Assembly (NCBI GenBank): GCA_021234155.1
Contig: JAJEKV010000884.1
Location: forward strand, 1 to 64,000
DNA from: Isoetes taiwanensis
Lineage: Eukaryota > Streptophyta > Lycopodiopsida > Isoetales > Isoetaceae
Length of the DNA: 64,000 nucleotides
Direction of reading: 5' to 3'
A program made the position numbers and the translations under genes. The first letter of the stretch is position 1; every line of letters begins with the position of its first letter. The notes under the pieces are model-generated. The model worked only from the letters and a program-made list of their open reading frames with translations, made no database searches and was not told the DNA's origin. This document shows, piece after piece, positions 24,070 to 35,742 of this stretch.

Positions 24070-25100
24070 TGCCTTGCTTAAGTCAATAGAAAGCCTGAAT
24101 TTGGTGACATCTGTAGGATCTAGGCACATAGTGGTGCTTGAATGCTTTGACGAACTTCTTGAATCTGCAGTGGTTGGGGCGTAAGCCAGGTAAGTAATAC
24201 CCAAGAACTCCACATTTGAGGTTCCCTAGATTCTGAAGTGCCACTCCTGTGACTTGACACGTATTCGTCGACATGCATTGTCAAAAGCTTACTATTGTCC
24301 TTCTTGATGGATTCAAAGTTTGCTAGCTCAACTGATCTCCATGTGTAGCTCGATGGTTTAGTTGAGCCGCTGGGCTAAGGTACGTCGGTGGTCTTGCCCT
24401 TGCTGCCCTTTTCATTTTTGAATTGCTAAAAGCTCCTTTTCAGAAGGGAGATCTTCTTCCCTTATCTGGCTTCTGATTCTCTTACACGCACTTATATGCT
24501 TCTATGTCTGTCATGTGCAGCCTGTGTAAGATTTTGCTTCTCGCACTTCCCTGTGAAACTATGGTGTATCCTCCTGCTCCCATAGAAGGGCTAGGAGCTC
24601 ATCGACACGATGGTCATGTGCTCTGCATTTGGGAAGGTTCTTGATGTCATTGAGTTAGAGGTACTCTTGCCCATTGATGAAGATGGAGAAGGCTAATGAT
24701 CCCAATCCTATTAATGTAACTATTTGAAAAGAACTATCGTTGACGTAGAAGTGTTGCATCCCCTCTTTGGCTTCTTCTTCCTCGTGCATGGTCATGTCAA
24801 CTATGTCCTCCACGTCATCAAGAGTAGTTTCTTACTCATCCGTTATTGTAGCCTCATACTCTAGGAGTATGCATTGATCTATCTTAGAGTCTAGGGACTC
24901 CTTGGATTGAGGGCTCACCTATAACATTTTAGGCTTTGTATGAAGAAAAGATGGCCAGAACAGTATTGTGAAAGAAGTATCTAGTGCTGCCAAAGGCTAT
25001 GGTCAACTAGTCTGGCATGTGCTGGACTTTGTTTGACATGACCTTGACAATGTTTGGTACTTGGCTCAAGGCTCTCCCTATGGTGGCCTTGGGTACCCAG
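24070..25100 (-). pseudogene. Decayed coding stretch of unknown identity
   Basis: Reading leftward, a codon-like frame can be followed for hundreds of bases with few interruptions: ATIGRALSQVPNIVKVMSNK, then SKIDQCILLEYEATITDE, TLDDVEDIVDMTMHEEEEAK, FQIVTLIGLGSLAFSIFING, KCRAHDHRVDELLALLWEQE and, in another frame, CGVLGYYLPGLRPNHCRF. Three stops (TAA, TAA, TAG) interrupt the central part at positions where CAA or CAG would restore the frame, as expected from C-to-T decay. I do not recognise the family; an acidic linker and a hydrophobic segment are visible. It may be a transposon protein or a dead host gene. Confidence 0.4.
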
Positions 25101-27258
25101 TACCCTTCACACCAAGGAAAATTTTAAGCACCCTGTAAGTTTTTCTAGGTGCATTGAATTTGGTGATTCCTTATGTAATTTATTGCACTTGAAGTGGCCA
25201 GATTTAGACAAACAACACATTAGATAGCAACACACCACTAACTTATTTCTACTATCTCATATATGTTCAAAGCCAAATTATATTAGCCACCAAAGCAAAA
25301 AATATATTCAATTACTAGAATCATTATTTTTTCTATAGAGATATTACTGCTTCTACATTCGATAACTCTGATAAAGATCTCTAGATATGGCAAATTTGTT
25401 AATCCCTAGGGGAACATCTTCCAAGGATTGTCTTATGCTTTAAATGGCCATTTTCTTGGCCAATACCCTTCATTCGTGGAATTCAAATGGCCAGAATGTT
25501 AATATGTCCTAAACCAACAAAAATGAATTGGATATTCCGCTCCCAATAGACTACTATGAAATGGCAAATTTGCACCTACTACATATAACTCATTCTACTT
25601 TGGCCGAACAAGGGATTTTACTGGAAATGGTGATTCAAGGTCAAATGGCCCGCCCGGGCCACTAAACTTTTTGTTGCTTCATAGAAGTGACCTGAATTGC
25701 ACGACCTTGTCATCTACTAGAATTCTGTCATTATAATGGTAGAAAGGGTTGCAACTAATATGGCCAGCAAGTCAAATTCTTTTTTCAAAAGACTAAAGAT
25801 TAGGTCAACATCTACCTCTTTAGCATGAGCTAAGGCGATGTACCATCTCTTGAAGAAGGGTTAACCATGCTGAGGTGCTGGTTGTTTTGCGAGACAGTTT
25901 CTTTGGCGCTTCTGTGACCAAAGAGATCGGCTAGGAGCTAAGACTGAGGTTATGAGACTAAAATGAAGGTATGTCCGAATTTATAGCGAAACTCTAGTTC
26001 TAAGATTTTAGGGTTTGGAAAATTTAAGGCCAGTTGAGGTAGTGTAGTGTTTGATAAAAGGGGGCTGGATTGATGTCAAAAATGGCTGCATGACTCTCTA
26101 CTGATCCCAATGCGATAAATTTCAACCAATTTAGAGCATGCATGGTCAAGTTCTGGAGGTTCAAGTTAGATACTCTCACTTTGCGTTGGGGATCAAAGTA
26201 AGAATCTTAGTTTGGGTCTGCGCGCATGGTAAGAGTACATGGCCCAAATTTGGTCAAAATAACAAGATCGTCAGCTCAAGCAACTGCAAACATAATATTT
26301 GAAATCCAAATCCAAGTGCGAGAGCCCTAAGAAGCATAGAAATCATGTCTAGAATCAGGGGATGAACTTCTAGGACAAAGCACTAAACAGAGACAAGAAG
26401 AAACCTAAATAGCAAAAACAATATCCCACAAGAAACCTAAACAGCAAGAACAACAAAAACAATATTCCACGAAGCCAACCTTAACGAAAATGGAAGCAAT
26501 GAATTATCCAACAATCCCTAACAAACCGGAATGGATCAAGGCTTAATAATCGTTGTTAGGTAGAGACAATTGTCTCTCATCGTTTCTCAAGAAAATAAGT
26601 ATAAAATTCATCTCCCGCTATATATATAGGACAAAAGACGCCAATTTTTTTTAAGCATGTGGCCAACGAAAAAGAGATATATTTCCCCTTCAATAAGTTG
26701 CCATTTTTATATTTAACATGCACCCAACCTATTTTGGAGATAAGCCAAACTTCAATACAATCTTCCAACTTTGGCAGGCCAAAAGTATAAAAGAAGTCAT
26801 CTATCAATCTCTACTTTAAAAACATTGCCAACCAGATCACATCATACCCAAGAAATGAGAGACAATGGTTCCCTGTAGTATCTGAGTCGGCCTTTAATTT
26901 CTGTCAAGTAGACAGTTTACTCTGTGACAAAGCAAATTTATCAAACTGGTGCTGCTGCTGTTTGGCACCGTGGCAAAGGCTGTGGCTCGATCGAAAATTT
27001 CCCCGAGCATTGCACATAGGTGCCACACCTTCATGCCATGCAAGTAACGGGAAAATGCAATGCCCCAGGCATTCATTAAAGCACTCTGTGCCTAATGAAA
27101 TAATTTGCGCCAAGCAACTCCAATACTCTGGACCATGATTGTTTTTGTCCAATGGACATACAATCTACTGTTTAATGCAAAGGGATGGTTCAAGAAGCTG
27201 CATTCGATGGCAAAAAAATTCCTATTTTGAGGAAAATCAAGGCCTTGCACGTTCCTCC
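25101..27258. other. Intergenic, no feature recognised
   Basis: AT-rich single-copy-looking DNA downstream of the PPR gene on its strand. I see no domain motif, repeat array or RNA gene. The 76-codon - frame at 26577-26807 is unsupported. Confidence 0.4.
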
Positions 27259-29891
27259 TTACACTACATTATCTTTAACAACGTTTTTAGCCATTTGCTC
27301 AATCAATTGAGCATCTTCTACTTTTCCAGCATGGAAAAGTAACTCTGAGGACCTGACATGTGAATGAATCAGGAAGCACCCTTTGCCATCATTTCTCGGA
27401 ATAATGCATGTGCAAGGTCTAATTTGTTCTTCTTGCAAACACCTAGGATAAGTGCATTATATGTTACTGGCTTAACAGCCAACTGCTTCTTTACCATAAA
27501 CTCAAAATTTCTTCTTTTCGATCTTGTTAACTTTGCAAAATACTCTAATAAGCAAATTATATGTGATGAAGTCAGGCATGCAACCAAATTCCTCCATTTG
27601 CCTGCCAATTTCATCAGCCTCATTCCACTTGAAAGCTTTGCAGAACCCATCAATCATTATATTGAAACTGACTGTATCTCCAAAGCCTTTCTCAATCATT
27701 TGCTGGAAAAGCTCCTGAGCAGAATTTGTATCTCCATTTTAAAAAAATCCATCTATAAGTGTATTATAGCTGAAAACATCAGGAGCACACCCTGAAACAT
27801 CCATTTGTTTGAACAGTTCTTGTGCCTGATCAAATTTATTTAGCCTGCAAAGACCATCCAGCAGGGTATTGTAGGTTACGCATACATCTGGGTGACAACC
27901 ATTATGGACCATCTGTTGCAGATAAACCGGGCTTCTGCTATTTCACCAATCTTGCAGAGCCCACTAATAAGAGTGTTATAGAGGACAACATCCGCATGCA
28001 ACCTGCTAGATTCATTTGCTGAAAGAGATTCTTGGCTTTAGCGATATATTTTTGCTTTGCAGAAACCATCAATAAGTGCATTGTGGGTGACCAGATCGGG
28101 AGTGCATCCCATATTAATCATCTCTTTGAACAGCTTTTGACCTCGATCCATTCTGTTCATTTTGCAGAACTTGTCAATTAGCTGCTGTAACTAAATGCAT
28201 CTGGAACACAACCCTCTTCAAGCATTTGTTGAAAAGTTGCAAAGCTTCTTCAGCTTTGTCTATCTTGCAAAAGTCCAGCAATGAGTATGTTATAGCTAAC
28301 AACATCAGGAGAGGAACCCCTGCCTGACATTTGCTGGAACATTGCCTGAGCCTTATCTACCTTTTCGATCTTGCAAAAGGCATCCATCAAAGTATTGTAA
28401 GTAACCACATCCGCATCACACTTGTCCTCCATCATTTTCTGATATAGTTGCTCAGCTTTCTGAACATTGCCAGCCTTACAAGCTCCATCTATGAGTGTAT
28501 TATATGTAACAACATTGGGAGCGCAATCACTTTGGGCCATTTCCTGCACAATGCTTTCTGCTTCATCGATTTTCCCATTTTTGCAGAAACCATGAATAAC
28601 AGTATTATAAGAGACAATAGATGGCTGGCAGCCACTTTCAATCAATTTAGTTAAGAAACATTGTGCTTTGTGAAGCTTGTCAATCCTACAATAGCCATTA
28701 ATAAGGGCATTGTATGTGATGACATTGGGGGTGCATCCAAGATTAACCATTTGGTGGAAAATTAATTCTGCTTCCTCCAATTTATTCTGCTTACAAAATC
28801 CATCAATAAGTGTGCTATAAGTAACAACATTAGGAGCACATTCTTCCTTAATCATCACCTCAAAAAGCTCCTTAGCTTCGTCTAGCTTTCCTAACTTACA
28901 GAGCCCATCAATTAGAGTGCTGTAAGTGACAACACTTGGTGCGATCCTTTTTCCACCATTTATACCCGTCAAGTAGATGATAAGCCTCAACTGCTTTGCC
29001 CATTTTACAGAATGCATTGATAAGTGTATTATATGTGTAAGTATTGGGGGAACAGTTCATCTTCACCATTCGTTCTACAAGCTTGCGAGCCTCATCTACC
29101 TTCCCAACTTTACAGAGCCCACCAACCAAGCAAGTATAAATCACAACATCAGGTATACAGCCCAACTTCATCATGTCATCAAATACTTCAAACGCTTTGT
29201 CAACCTTCTTTTCCTTGCAAAGGCCATTGATTAGCACCTTGCAAGCTGCAAGAGAAGGCACACAAGACTGCTTAATCATCTCTGCAAACAGCAGTCTTCC
29301 TGTTTCTAGCCCACATTGGATTTTACAATAAGAATAAATCAAGGAATTATATATTTCAGCATTAGGAACCAATCCATTTACCTTCATCTCATCCAAAAGC
29401 CTACGACCTTCGTTTATCTCACTGGCACGACACAACCCCTGGATTACAATCTGAAGAGTTGTCTCATCAGCTGAACAAATACCCTGTAAGTCCCTTCTAA
29501 AGAATGCATAAGCTTCTTCATATCTTCCTGCCTTTACAAGTAAACTAAGAAGAGAATTTACACTAAAAATATCGTGTCTAAAACCTGCTTGGACATTTGC
29601 CCATTTGAAAAAGAGCTTTGCTGCATCCACGTCCCTGATGTCCAAGCTCTGAAGCACTCTGCCCACAATATTGGCATTGAGGGATCGGCGTTGAGTGGCC
29701 AATACATCTCTGATAACGTTCAAATTCGGAATAGATTGCCCCCTGCATTGTTGAAGAATTTTAAGAATGTGATGGATTACGCTGGCATGTAGTCCAGGCC
29801 TTTGATTGCCCTTCTGAGGAGGTGGGGATGTAGAGGAAGAAAAGGCTCGGGTTCGTTTCCAAACTCTGGCAATGGCGTTGGCCGCAGCCAT
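27259..29891 (-). pseudogene. P-class pentatricopeptide repeat (PPR) protein gene, frameshifted
   Basis: PPR proteins bind organelle RNA to direct processing, stability or translation. The ATG at 29889-29891 starts MAAANAIARVWKRTRAFSSS, an Arg/Ser-rich, acid-poor N-terminus typical of mitochondrial or plastid import. From about residue 110 there are roughly 21 canonical 35-residue P-type repeats (VVTYNTLIDGLCK-like) with no E or DYW tail. The first 300 codons (to 28908) are open. Near 28930-28960 two small indels move LLDG, MVEKG and IAPSVVTYS into three different frames. 28250-29017 is again open for seven repeats. From 28250 to 27340 the remaining repeats are scattered over frames with several stops. 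The last frame ends QLIEQMAKNVVKDNVV at 27259. The intact size would be near 877 codons, no introns. Either a young pseudogene or a real gene damaged by assembly indels. Open frames on the + strand here are antisense shadows. Confidence 0.9.
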
Positions 29892-30170
29892 GCTTTAATG
29901 GGCAGTGTCGGTATTCACGTTTATGTTGCTTTTGCAGCCGGACTTGGCTATGGCGAAGCATTCTGTCTTCGCAGAGAGCATTTCGTTAACATGCCCTAAA
30001 TAAGTGACCCTTCTTAATTATATTTTTCATTGCATTATCTAAGTATTCACCGCAAACACATGGATAAAACCCGAGCGAGAACAAACTAGGATCTGGTAAA
30101 GGTTAAAAACCATATTATACACAATGGTTGCTAAGCTATTAGGCAGTTATTGGCTTCAACGTTGTAGGAT

Positions 30171-31230
30171 TCATGCAACGCCCCAGCGCAGGCCACATCC
30201 AACGCCACGCCAGTCGCAAGCAGCACCTACCGTGGTAGCCAGCATTGATCCGACCATCAGAGAGCTCAAAGAGCAGAGATGAAGGGGCCACAATCTGATA
30301 GTGCACGGCCTGGTAGAGGAGGCAGGAGAAAACCTCATCCACCAACTACAGACGTAGATCCTTGCTTGGATGACGTTCCATATGCCCATACACATTGTCA
30401 GAGCAAGCCCCTGTGGAGCCCAGCGTCCTAATTGCCCGGGGGTAGCTATATTTATGGTCAGGGATGTACAAGAGCAAGCATCCATTCTCGTGATCGTGAA
30501 AGACATATCCGGCGGGGACATCCTCGCATACATTGACCGAGAGCCGACCGGGCCGCAAAGGTGAAGACCATAGGAAACGAAGCTAGACAAGGTCAAGAGC
30601 ATTCAAAAACAAGGAGGAGCTGCAGAACTGATCCGGGGGAAGATGCAAATCTTCTGGCCATTAAATGCCGGCCGCAGTGCCGCAGAACCCTCAGCCCTGC
30701 CGCCAAGTCCCACTCCATCCTATGCCACTGCTACACCCACCAAAAGCGCACACCCTTCCCATGTTGCCTCACAGCGCCACTATTCAAGGCCATGCCTCAT
30801 CCACCTCCACCTCCTCCAAGACCGCCAAGCTTTTCCCCCACACCGCATGCTTCCTCCACCTCTACCGGCCCTCCTTGTGCAATCTTTACTAAATCAGCAA
30901 TCGTAGCTTCTAATAGCAAATAGGAATTGTGCCTCTGCATGGTCTCCTAGAATTGTCAAGGCTCCCCATGGCGAGAAGAGATAGCTCTCAACTTAGTTGG
31001 CCGCAGATATGGACCTTATCTTCCTCATGGAAACGTGGAGAGCACGCAGACACAAAGTTACCGGGACTTTGCCAGATACCAGCTACTGCCTTCAATGAGT
31101 GCACTAGAAAGAGGGAGACACCGGGAGGGGTCGCTGCGTGGTCCCATCTATTTCCTTCTAATCCACATCTAATAACAAGTTCATGAACGTGTTCTTCTTT
31201 GGACAAAGCTATTGAATTGCCACATTTTGT
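30171..31230. mobile_element. LINE scraps in opposite orientations: ORF1-like (-) and endonuclease start (+)
   Basis: On the + strand 30935-31230 contains VSxNCQGSPWREEIALNLV, where x is TAG in place of the conserved Trp, and in a second frame ADMDLIFLMETWRARR, then GGVAAWS. This is the N-terminus of a plant L1 endonuclease. On the - strand 30346-30558 reads LSVNVCEDVPAGYVFHDHEN and ACSDNVYGHMERHPSKDLRL, which looks like the zinc-knuckle segment of a LINE ORF1 with altered cysteines. A proline-rich stretch (30770-30860 +) lies between. Opposite orientation of 5' and 3' parts could be a twin-priming inversion. The endonuclease identification is good, the ORF1 one weak. Confidence 0.55.
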
Positions 31231-31244
31231 AAACCGGCAATGCT

Positions 31245-32876
31245 CATAACATCTGCACGCCGCTCCTTACAAAATTTACGGCCGTCAGACATAAAGGAAA
31301 TCCCCATCCTGGTCCTTCTCGACCACAAACCCCTTCGCCTATCCCGTGACTCTAGGGTATCCCTAGTGGAAGGGATAGAAGGTGTCTTGCATGCTCTTCC
31401 CTATGGGCTCCTATCACGTAAGCATAAACAATATCGTAACTAGCAATAACAATACATCGAACTACCTCGAAGGGGGTAGCGATCCATACATCCATAGATA
31501 CAATAGAGATAAACACATGTCAGTAAAACATGAGAGCTCCTACCCAAGGCTGGGACTCATGGGGAGGTAGACCGACTACTGGGCCTCAAGATAGAGCATA
31601 CCGAAGTCATAACAATGGCGGGGGCTATAGACAATGGCTAGGGTTGACCACTCCATCCGCCCCTCCAGTGCATACTACTTTGCATGGGCTAGATCGGGCT
31701 CGACATGACTCTAGCCTGGGACACGCTAATCCATCATGGTAACACCCATCGAGACTACCTCCGGGTTGCATCTCCCTGGCCCATCGAGGCGAGGAAGGGT
31801 TGCATCTCCCTTCCCGGGGTCTAGGGTTCTCTGCAGCTAGAGAATCGTGGCGACACACGATTCGCCCCCGATGACCCCCCAAAACAAAGGCAGTGCCGCC
31901 ACCGCAACTCTTGAGAGGCGTGGCTGATACCATTGCCCCGGGAGGTGCAGGGACCCATGCCCTGGCCCACTCGGTGACGCCCATAAGCCTAGTCCGCCAT
32001 GGGGTCCCCAAGAAGTCGTGGCTCGCCAGGGACCCCTCCCCTCCGCCTTGCCTTTAGCCCCCGTTATGTAGTGTCGAAGTCATATCATAGCCCCCAGAGT
32101 CCTAAGTGGGTTCCTATGCACGTGCCGCATAATAATAATAGGAACTAAAGGGTCTAAACTAGGAGCATCACTAAGTAATGGCTACGAGGTCTCTACCCCC
32201 CTTCCCAATACAAGAGGAGCAAACATGATCAACCAACATCACATATAACGTAACATCATAATAATGAGAATAAATATCTAAACCTAATCATATGTATCTA
32301 ACTTATAGTTAGGGTTCATTGATTAGGGTTCAAGATCTAAATTGAGGGCTCTAGAATGGCTCTACTAGAGACATGAGATGCTAACTCATCTGGAATCCTA
32401 ACTTCCAGATGATCTACCAAGAACTCTATGACAAAATACCTGCTCCCAAAGAACTCCCTCTTGCTCCTGGCATCTCCATGATCTTCGAGGTATTCGAGGT
32501 AGCTCCCACTCCTACTAATGCGCTCACGCTCCGGGGGCTGCTGTGCTAGGCTATGCCATAGCAAACGGTTCTCGAAACGGAGTTTCGAGTGCGAAGAAGG
32601 TTCCCGGACGGTTGGAGCCAGAAAGGAGGCCTAGGGTTAGGGTTTAGGCTTTATAGGTTAGGGTTTGCATGTTATGCCACATGGCTCCAATAGGGTGGTT
32701 CCGTGTGGCGACGTGGAAAATGGTCTTAACCTAAGGTTGCTAAGTTATATGAATAACTTAGCCATGCGCCCTATGCCACTAATTTATGGTATACAAGGCT
32801 ATGAAGGTAGACTTATATAGTGAGCGGACAGGAAATATCGTGTTATTTATGGCTTATATTTTCCCGAACGCCATCA
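31245..32876 (-). mobile_element. Diverged LTR of the same superfamily, minus orientation
   Basis: On the - strand it starts TGATGGCGTTCGGG directly after a polypurine tract. It continues with the block shared with 51802-52008 (GGCATAACATG, ACTTAGCAACCTTAGG), a CCTATAAAGCC promoter-like box, CTTGTATTGGGAAGGGGGGT (identical in the + LTRs near 11091 and 44071), GGGGCGGATGGAGTGG and CCTTGGGTAGGA, in the same order as the LTR at 10260-11983. It is thus a distant relative in reverse orientation. The distal end is blurred and placed near 31245 by alignment. Its terminal part adjoins the LINE endonuclease scrap. Confidence 0.75.
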
Positions 32877-32891
32877 TTCTCCCCTTAGAAT
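32877..32891 (-). other. Polypurine tract of the minus-strand LTR
   Basis: On the - strand ATTCTAAGGGGAGAA immediately precedes the LTR start, so the interior of that element lay at higher coordinates. No coding remnant of it is recognisable to the right. Confidence 0.65.
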
Positions 32892-33094
32892 AATGATGTC
32901 CTCAGCATTACGCTAAGGTGACGAACCTGCATTAGCCCTGCAAAACTCACAATAAGAATATAGGAACTTAACTCTTTTAAAAAGATCAACTTTTCATTAA
33001 TTACTTATTATGTATAGGCTATCCTTCCTATATAAAGCAGTTACATTTTTCTGTTCTAGTGTAATTTCTTCCTTACAAATTACCATAGAATGAC

Positions 33095-33800
33095 ACGTTG
33101 CATTCATCGCAATTATGGCGATTTTGTATTTATTGCAACCATTAATACCCTTTGCATTTTAGCCATTAATACGGCTTTGAATTTATTAAATTATCAAAGC
33201 ATGACATACAACTTTTGCATTTATTAGATACCATTAATACCTTTTGCATTTAAATTAATTTTGCATTTATTGCGTTTTAATGCGGCTTTGAATTTATTAT
33301 AAATTATCAAATCTACATGTATTGCGGCTTTTATTTATCGCAGCCATTAATACCTTTGCATTTATTCGCGGCCATTAATACTGCTTTTGCATTTATTGTG
33401 GCCATCAAAGCTTTAATTTATTATTAATTATCAAAAGCACTACGTGTGTGCACTTTTGCATTTATTTGGCCATTAATACCTTTTGCATTTATTGTGCCAA
33501 CCACGTTGCATTCATCGATTTATGGCGATTTGTGCACTTTGCATTTATTATGGCGGCCATTAATACCCTTTGCATTTATTATGCGGCCATTAATGCGCTT
33601 TGAATTTATTGCGAATTATCAAAGCACGACGTACGTGTGCACTTTGCATTTATTGCGGCCATTAATTTATTATATCATTTTTGCATTTACACGCTTTGCC
33701 ATTAATACGGCTTTGCATTTATTGTGAATTATCAAAAGACGACATGTGTTGCACTTTAGATTTATTGGCGGCCGTTAATACCCTTCGTTTTTGCGATTTA
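33095..33800. repeat. Minisatellite of TTTGCATTTATTGCGGCCATTAATA-type units
   Basis: About 700 bases are built from TTTGCATTTATT, GCGGCCATTAATAC and GAATTTATTGCGAATTATCA blocks in changing order, with CGACGTACGTGTGCACTTTG recurring as a longer period of roughly 190 bp. The array starts just inside the minus-strand LTR element. No reading frame of note. Confidence 0.88.
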
Positions 33801-34930
33801 TCAAGGACTATCAAAGAATAAATTTGACATGTGCAAAAAAGTTTGTGGCTTTTGGACTTTGTGAAAGAATTAAATTCGTTCAACTATATAATTTCACTTA
33901 GGTCTATTTTTTCTCATATGCTTACGATGTGGTCTTTGGAAGCCGAAGATAGAAAAAGCATTTCATTTGATTGGTTCTCTAAAATGCCTTTGTTGCCTTT
34001 GTGAAGAATTTTTATGGTCCAACCAGCATATAAAGCTTTTGGCAACATGGCTTTAGCGCCAAAATTTCCGCCATCATGATCTATCTGTTTCCATGATAAA
34101 TGGATGCATGCGTTTGGCAAAATTATGGTCGGTTTCCTTTTAGGTTTATGACCAGGATATGTAGCCGCATATGGAGACATGCCAAAATGGTTATGGTGCT
34201 TGCTTGTTTGATTGATTTAGATAGCCTACACATATATTGAGACACCGAATCCATCATTTTCTAATGCATCACAGGCCGCGTCTAGTCCATAAGATCCGGA
34301 TATACTTAAATAGGTTCTATGCTCAATGATCATGGATATGCTCAATTTTTGATCAGCCTTGGCCATAGAATGATACAAGTAAGCAAAAAAGACACACTTT
34401 GATTTTTGGATTATGCTCTGTAATTGGCCATGTGAGCCTTTGCATATATTCTGACCATTGGCAAATTTTTGTCAATCCCAATATATATAGAGCGGTGAAA
34501 GCATGGGTGTACCATCTAAATGTACTTTTTGGCAAACTACCCAGAAAAAGTTACGTGTGCGGAACTTGCATAAATTTGCAATAAATAATAAGTTTGAGAG
34601 TTAATCCATTTATATTAGTCTCTAATAGTATTGTTATCCTCTAACACTATAGATTGACATGTTATTGACCTTCAATTCAAAAATTTTCGATTGATTTTAA
34701 TGGAAAGAAAAAAAAGTACGGGTTTTAAAAGTAGTGTAGGTCTTTGGGGTTCCAAAAGTGGTATATATGCTTTTACCGGAATCTTAATGATATCCATTTT
34801 AGATATTTATGGATATGAAATATATATCGAATGATATTAATAATTACATGCGAAGTTGTAATATAGGCACTTGGCATAAATATAGCCCTAGATTAGTCAT
34901 GTGTGTCGATCATCCAACAAAACTCCATCT
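33801..34930. other. No gene supported
   Basis: A minus frame of 88 codons (33914-34180, containing LPKALYAGWTIKILHKGNKG) is the only long one and matches nothing I know. The rest is AT-rich. Part may belong to the interior of the minus-strand LTR element. Confidence 0.35.
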
Positions 34931-35022
34931 TATAAATAGAAGGCCTTCTTCTTGTCTCGCGTATTGAGAGCACTTGAAGAGCTATTGTGAAATTCTCTTA
35001 CGCTTCACTAATTGCATACAAG
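34931..35022 (+). promoter_or_regulatory. Promoter-like segment with TATA box and splice donor
   Basis: TATAAATAGAAGGCC at 34931 is a textbook TATA box for plants. About 80 bases later ATACAAG|GTAAATATT (junction 35022/35023) forms a good splice donor. The combination suggests a transcription unit with a short noncoding first exon reading into the ORF at 35191. Position-based inference only. Confidence 0.35.
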
Positions 35023-35190
35023 GTAAATATTCTCCCATTTTGTTACATTGCTAAAGCTTGGATTGTTTAATATGAAACTAGCATTTTTCTTTCATCCTTA
35101 ATCCCGCGGCACGCGTATGTGGATTCTATCGTTGTATGAAATTGTATTAACATTTGAGTTGATTTGCAATCATATTTTGATTTGCGTAAA

Positions 35191-35322
35191 ATGGCAATGG
35201 ATGAAAAAGACTACATTATTGAGCTAAATCTAGATGATTTTATGGATAGTGGATGGCCTTTGGTAACTCCACCCTTTGTGTCCGAGAGATGTCGTATTGG
35301 AGTTCCTTTTGGATTTATTTAA
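35191..35322 (+). CDS. Hypothetical 43-residue ORF
   Basis: ATG at 35191 (context AAAATGG) opens MAMDEKDYIIELNLDDFMDS and ends VPFGFI with TAA at 35320-35322. It is acidic in the first half, with no signal peptide or membrane segment. It lies 170 bases after the putative first-exon donor and could be a small protein or the first coding exon of a larger dead gene. I do not recognise it; chance occurrence is possible. Confidence 0.25.
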   Translation: MAMDEKDYIIELNLDDFMDSGWPLVTPPFVSERCRIGVPFGFI

Positions 35323-35723
35323 GTAATTTATATTATTCGCGAAAAATATCATTCTAGTGATGATGAGGCATCTTCACCAGTAAATTGATAATTCTACTTG
35401 ATGTTTGATGTCCGTGAACACATGAACCTTCAATAACAAAAAAAGTATTGACCAACTTTTTAAAAGACTAAACTAAATATTGTACTTTGTAATTTCTAAA
35501 TTAGAGTTAGAATGTAGATCTTACGAATTTGCTTCACATCAATCTAGAATCACTTGGCCATTGCGTAAGAGAATGTTGGGCGTTAGCGGGGTCCAACCGC
35601 ACGCTTTGAAAAGAGAAGTGTCATGGCCGGCCTTGGCGCAAAATTTCTTTGTATTTATAAGTTATACAAAATTATATAGCTATAACAACTATTATTATAA
35701 AAGTATACACATACAAGAATTTA

Positions 35724-35742
35724 GCGCTGGCGGAGCCAGCGC
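35724..35742. repeat. Perfect GC-rich hairpin
   Basis: GCGCTGGC (35724-35731), loop GGA, GCCAGCGC (35735-35742). It stands out in AT-rich surroundings. The GCTGGCGGAGCCAGCGC sequence may be the end of a small inverted-repeat transposon, but I found no partner end. Confidence 0.7.

Noticed and set aside
24340-24380. GTGTAGCTCGATGGTTTAG resembling a tRNA A box
   Set aside because: No B box at a suitable distance and no cloverleaf; it lies in the decayed minus-strand coding stretch.
27364-30000. Several + strand open frames of 65-143 codons over the PPR gene
   Set aside because: Antisense shadows of repeated PPR codons; no independent motif.
30643-30923. Proline-rich open frames in three phases
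   Set aside because: All three phases are open because of C-rich sequence; at most a LINE ORF1 linker.
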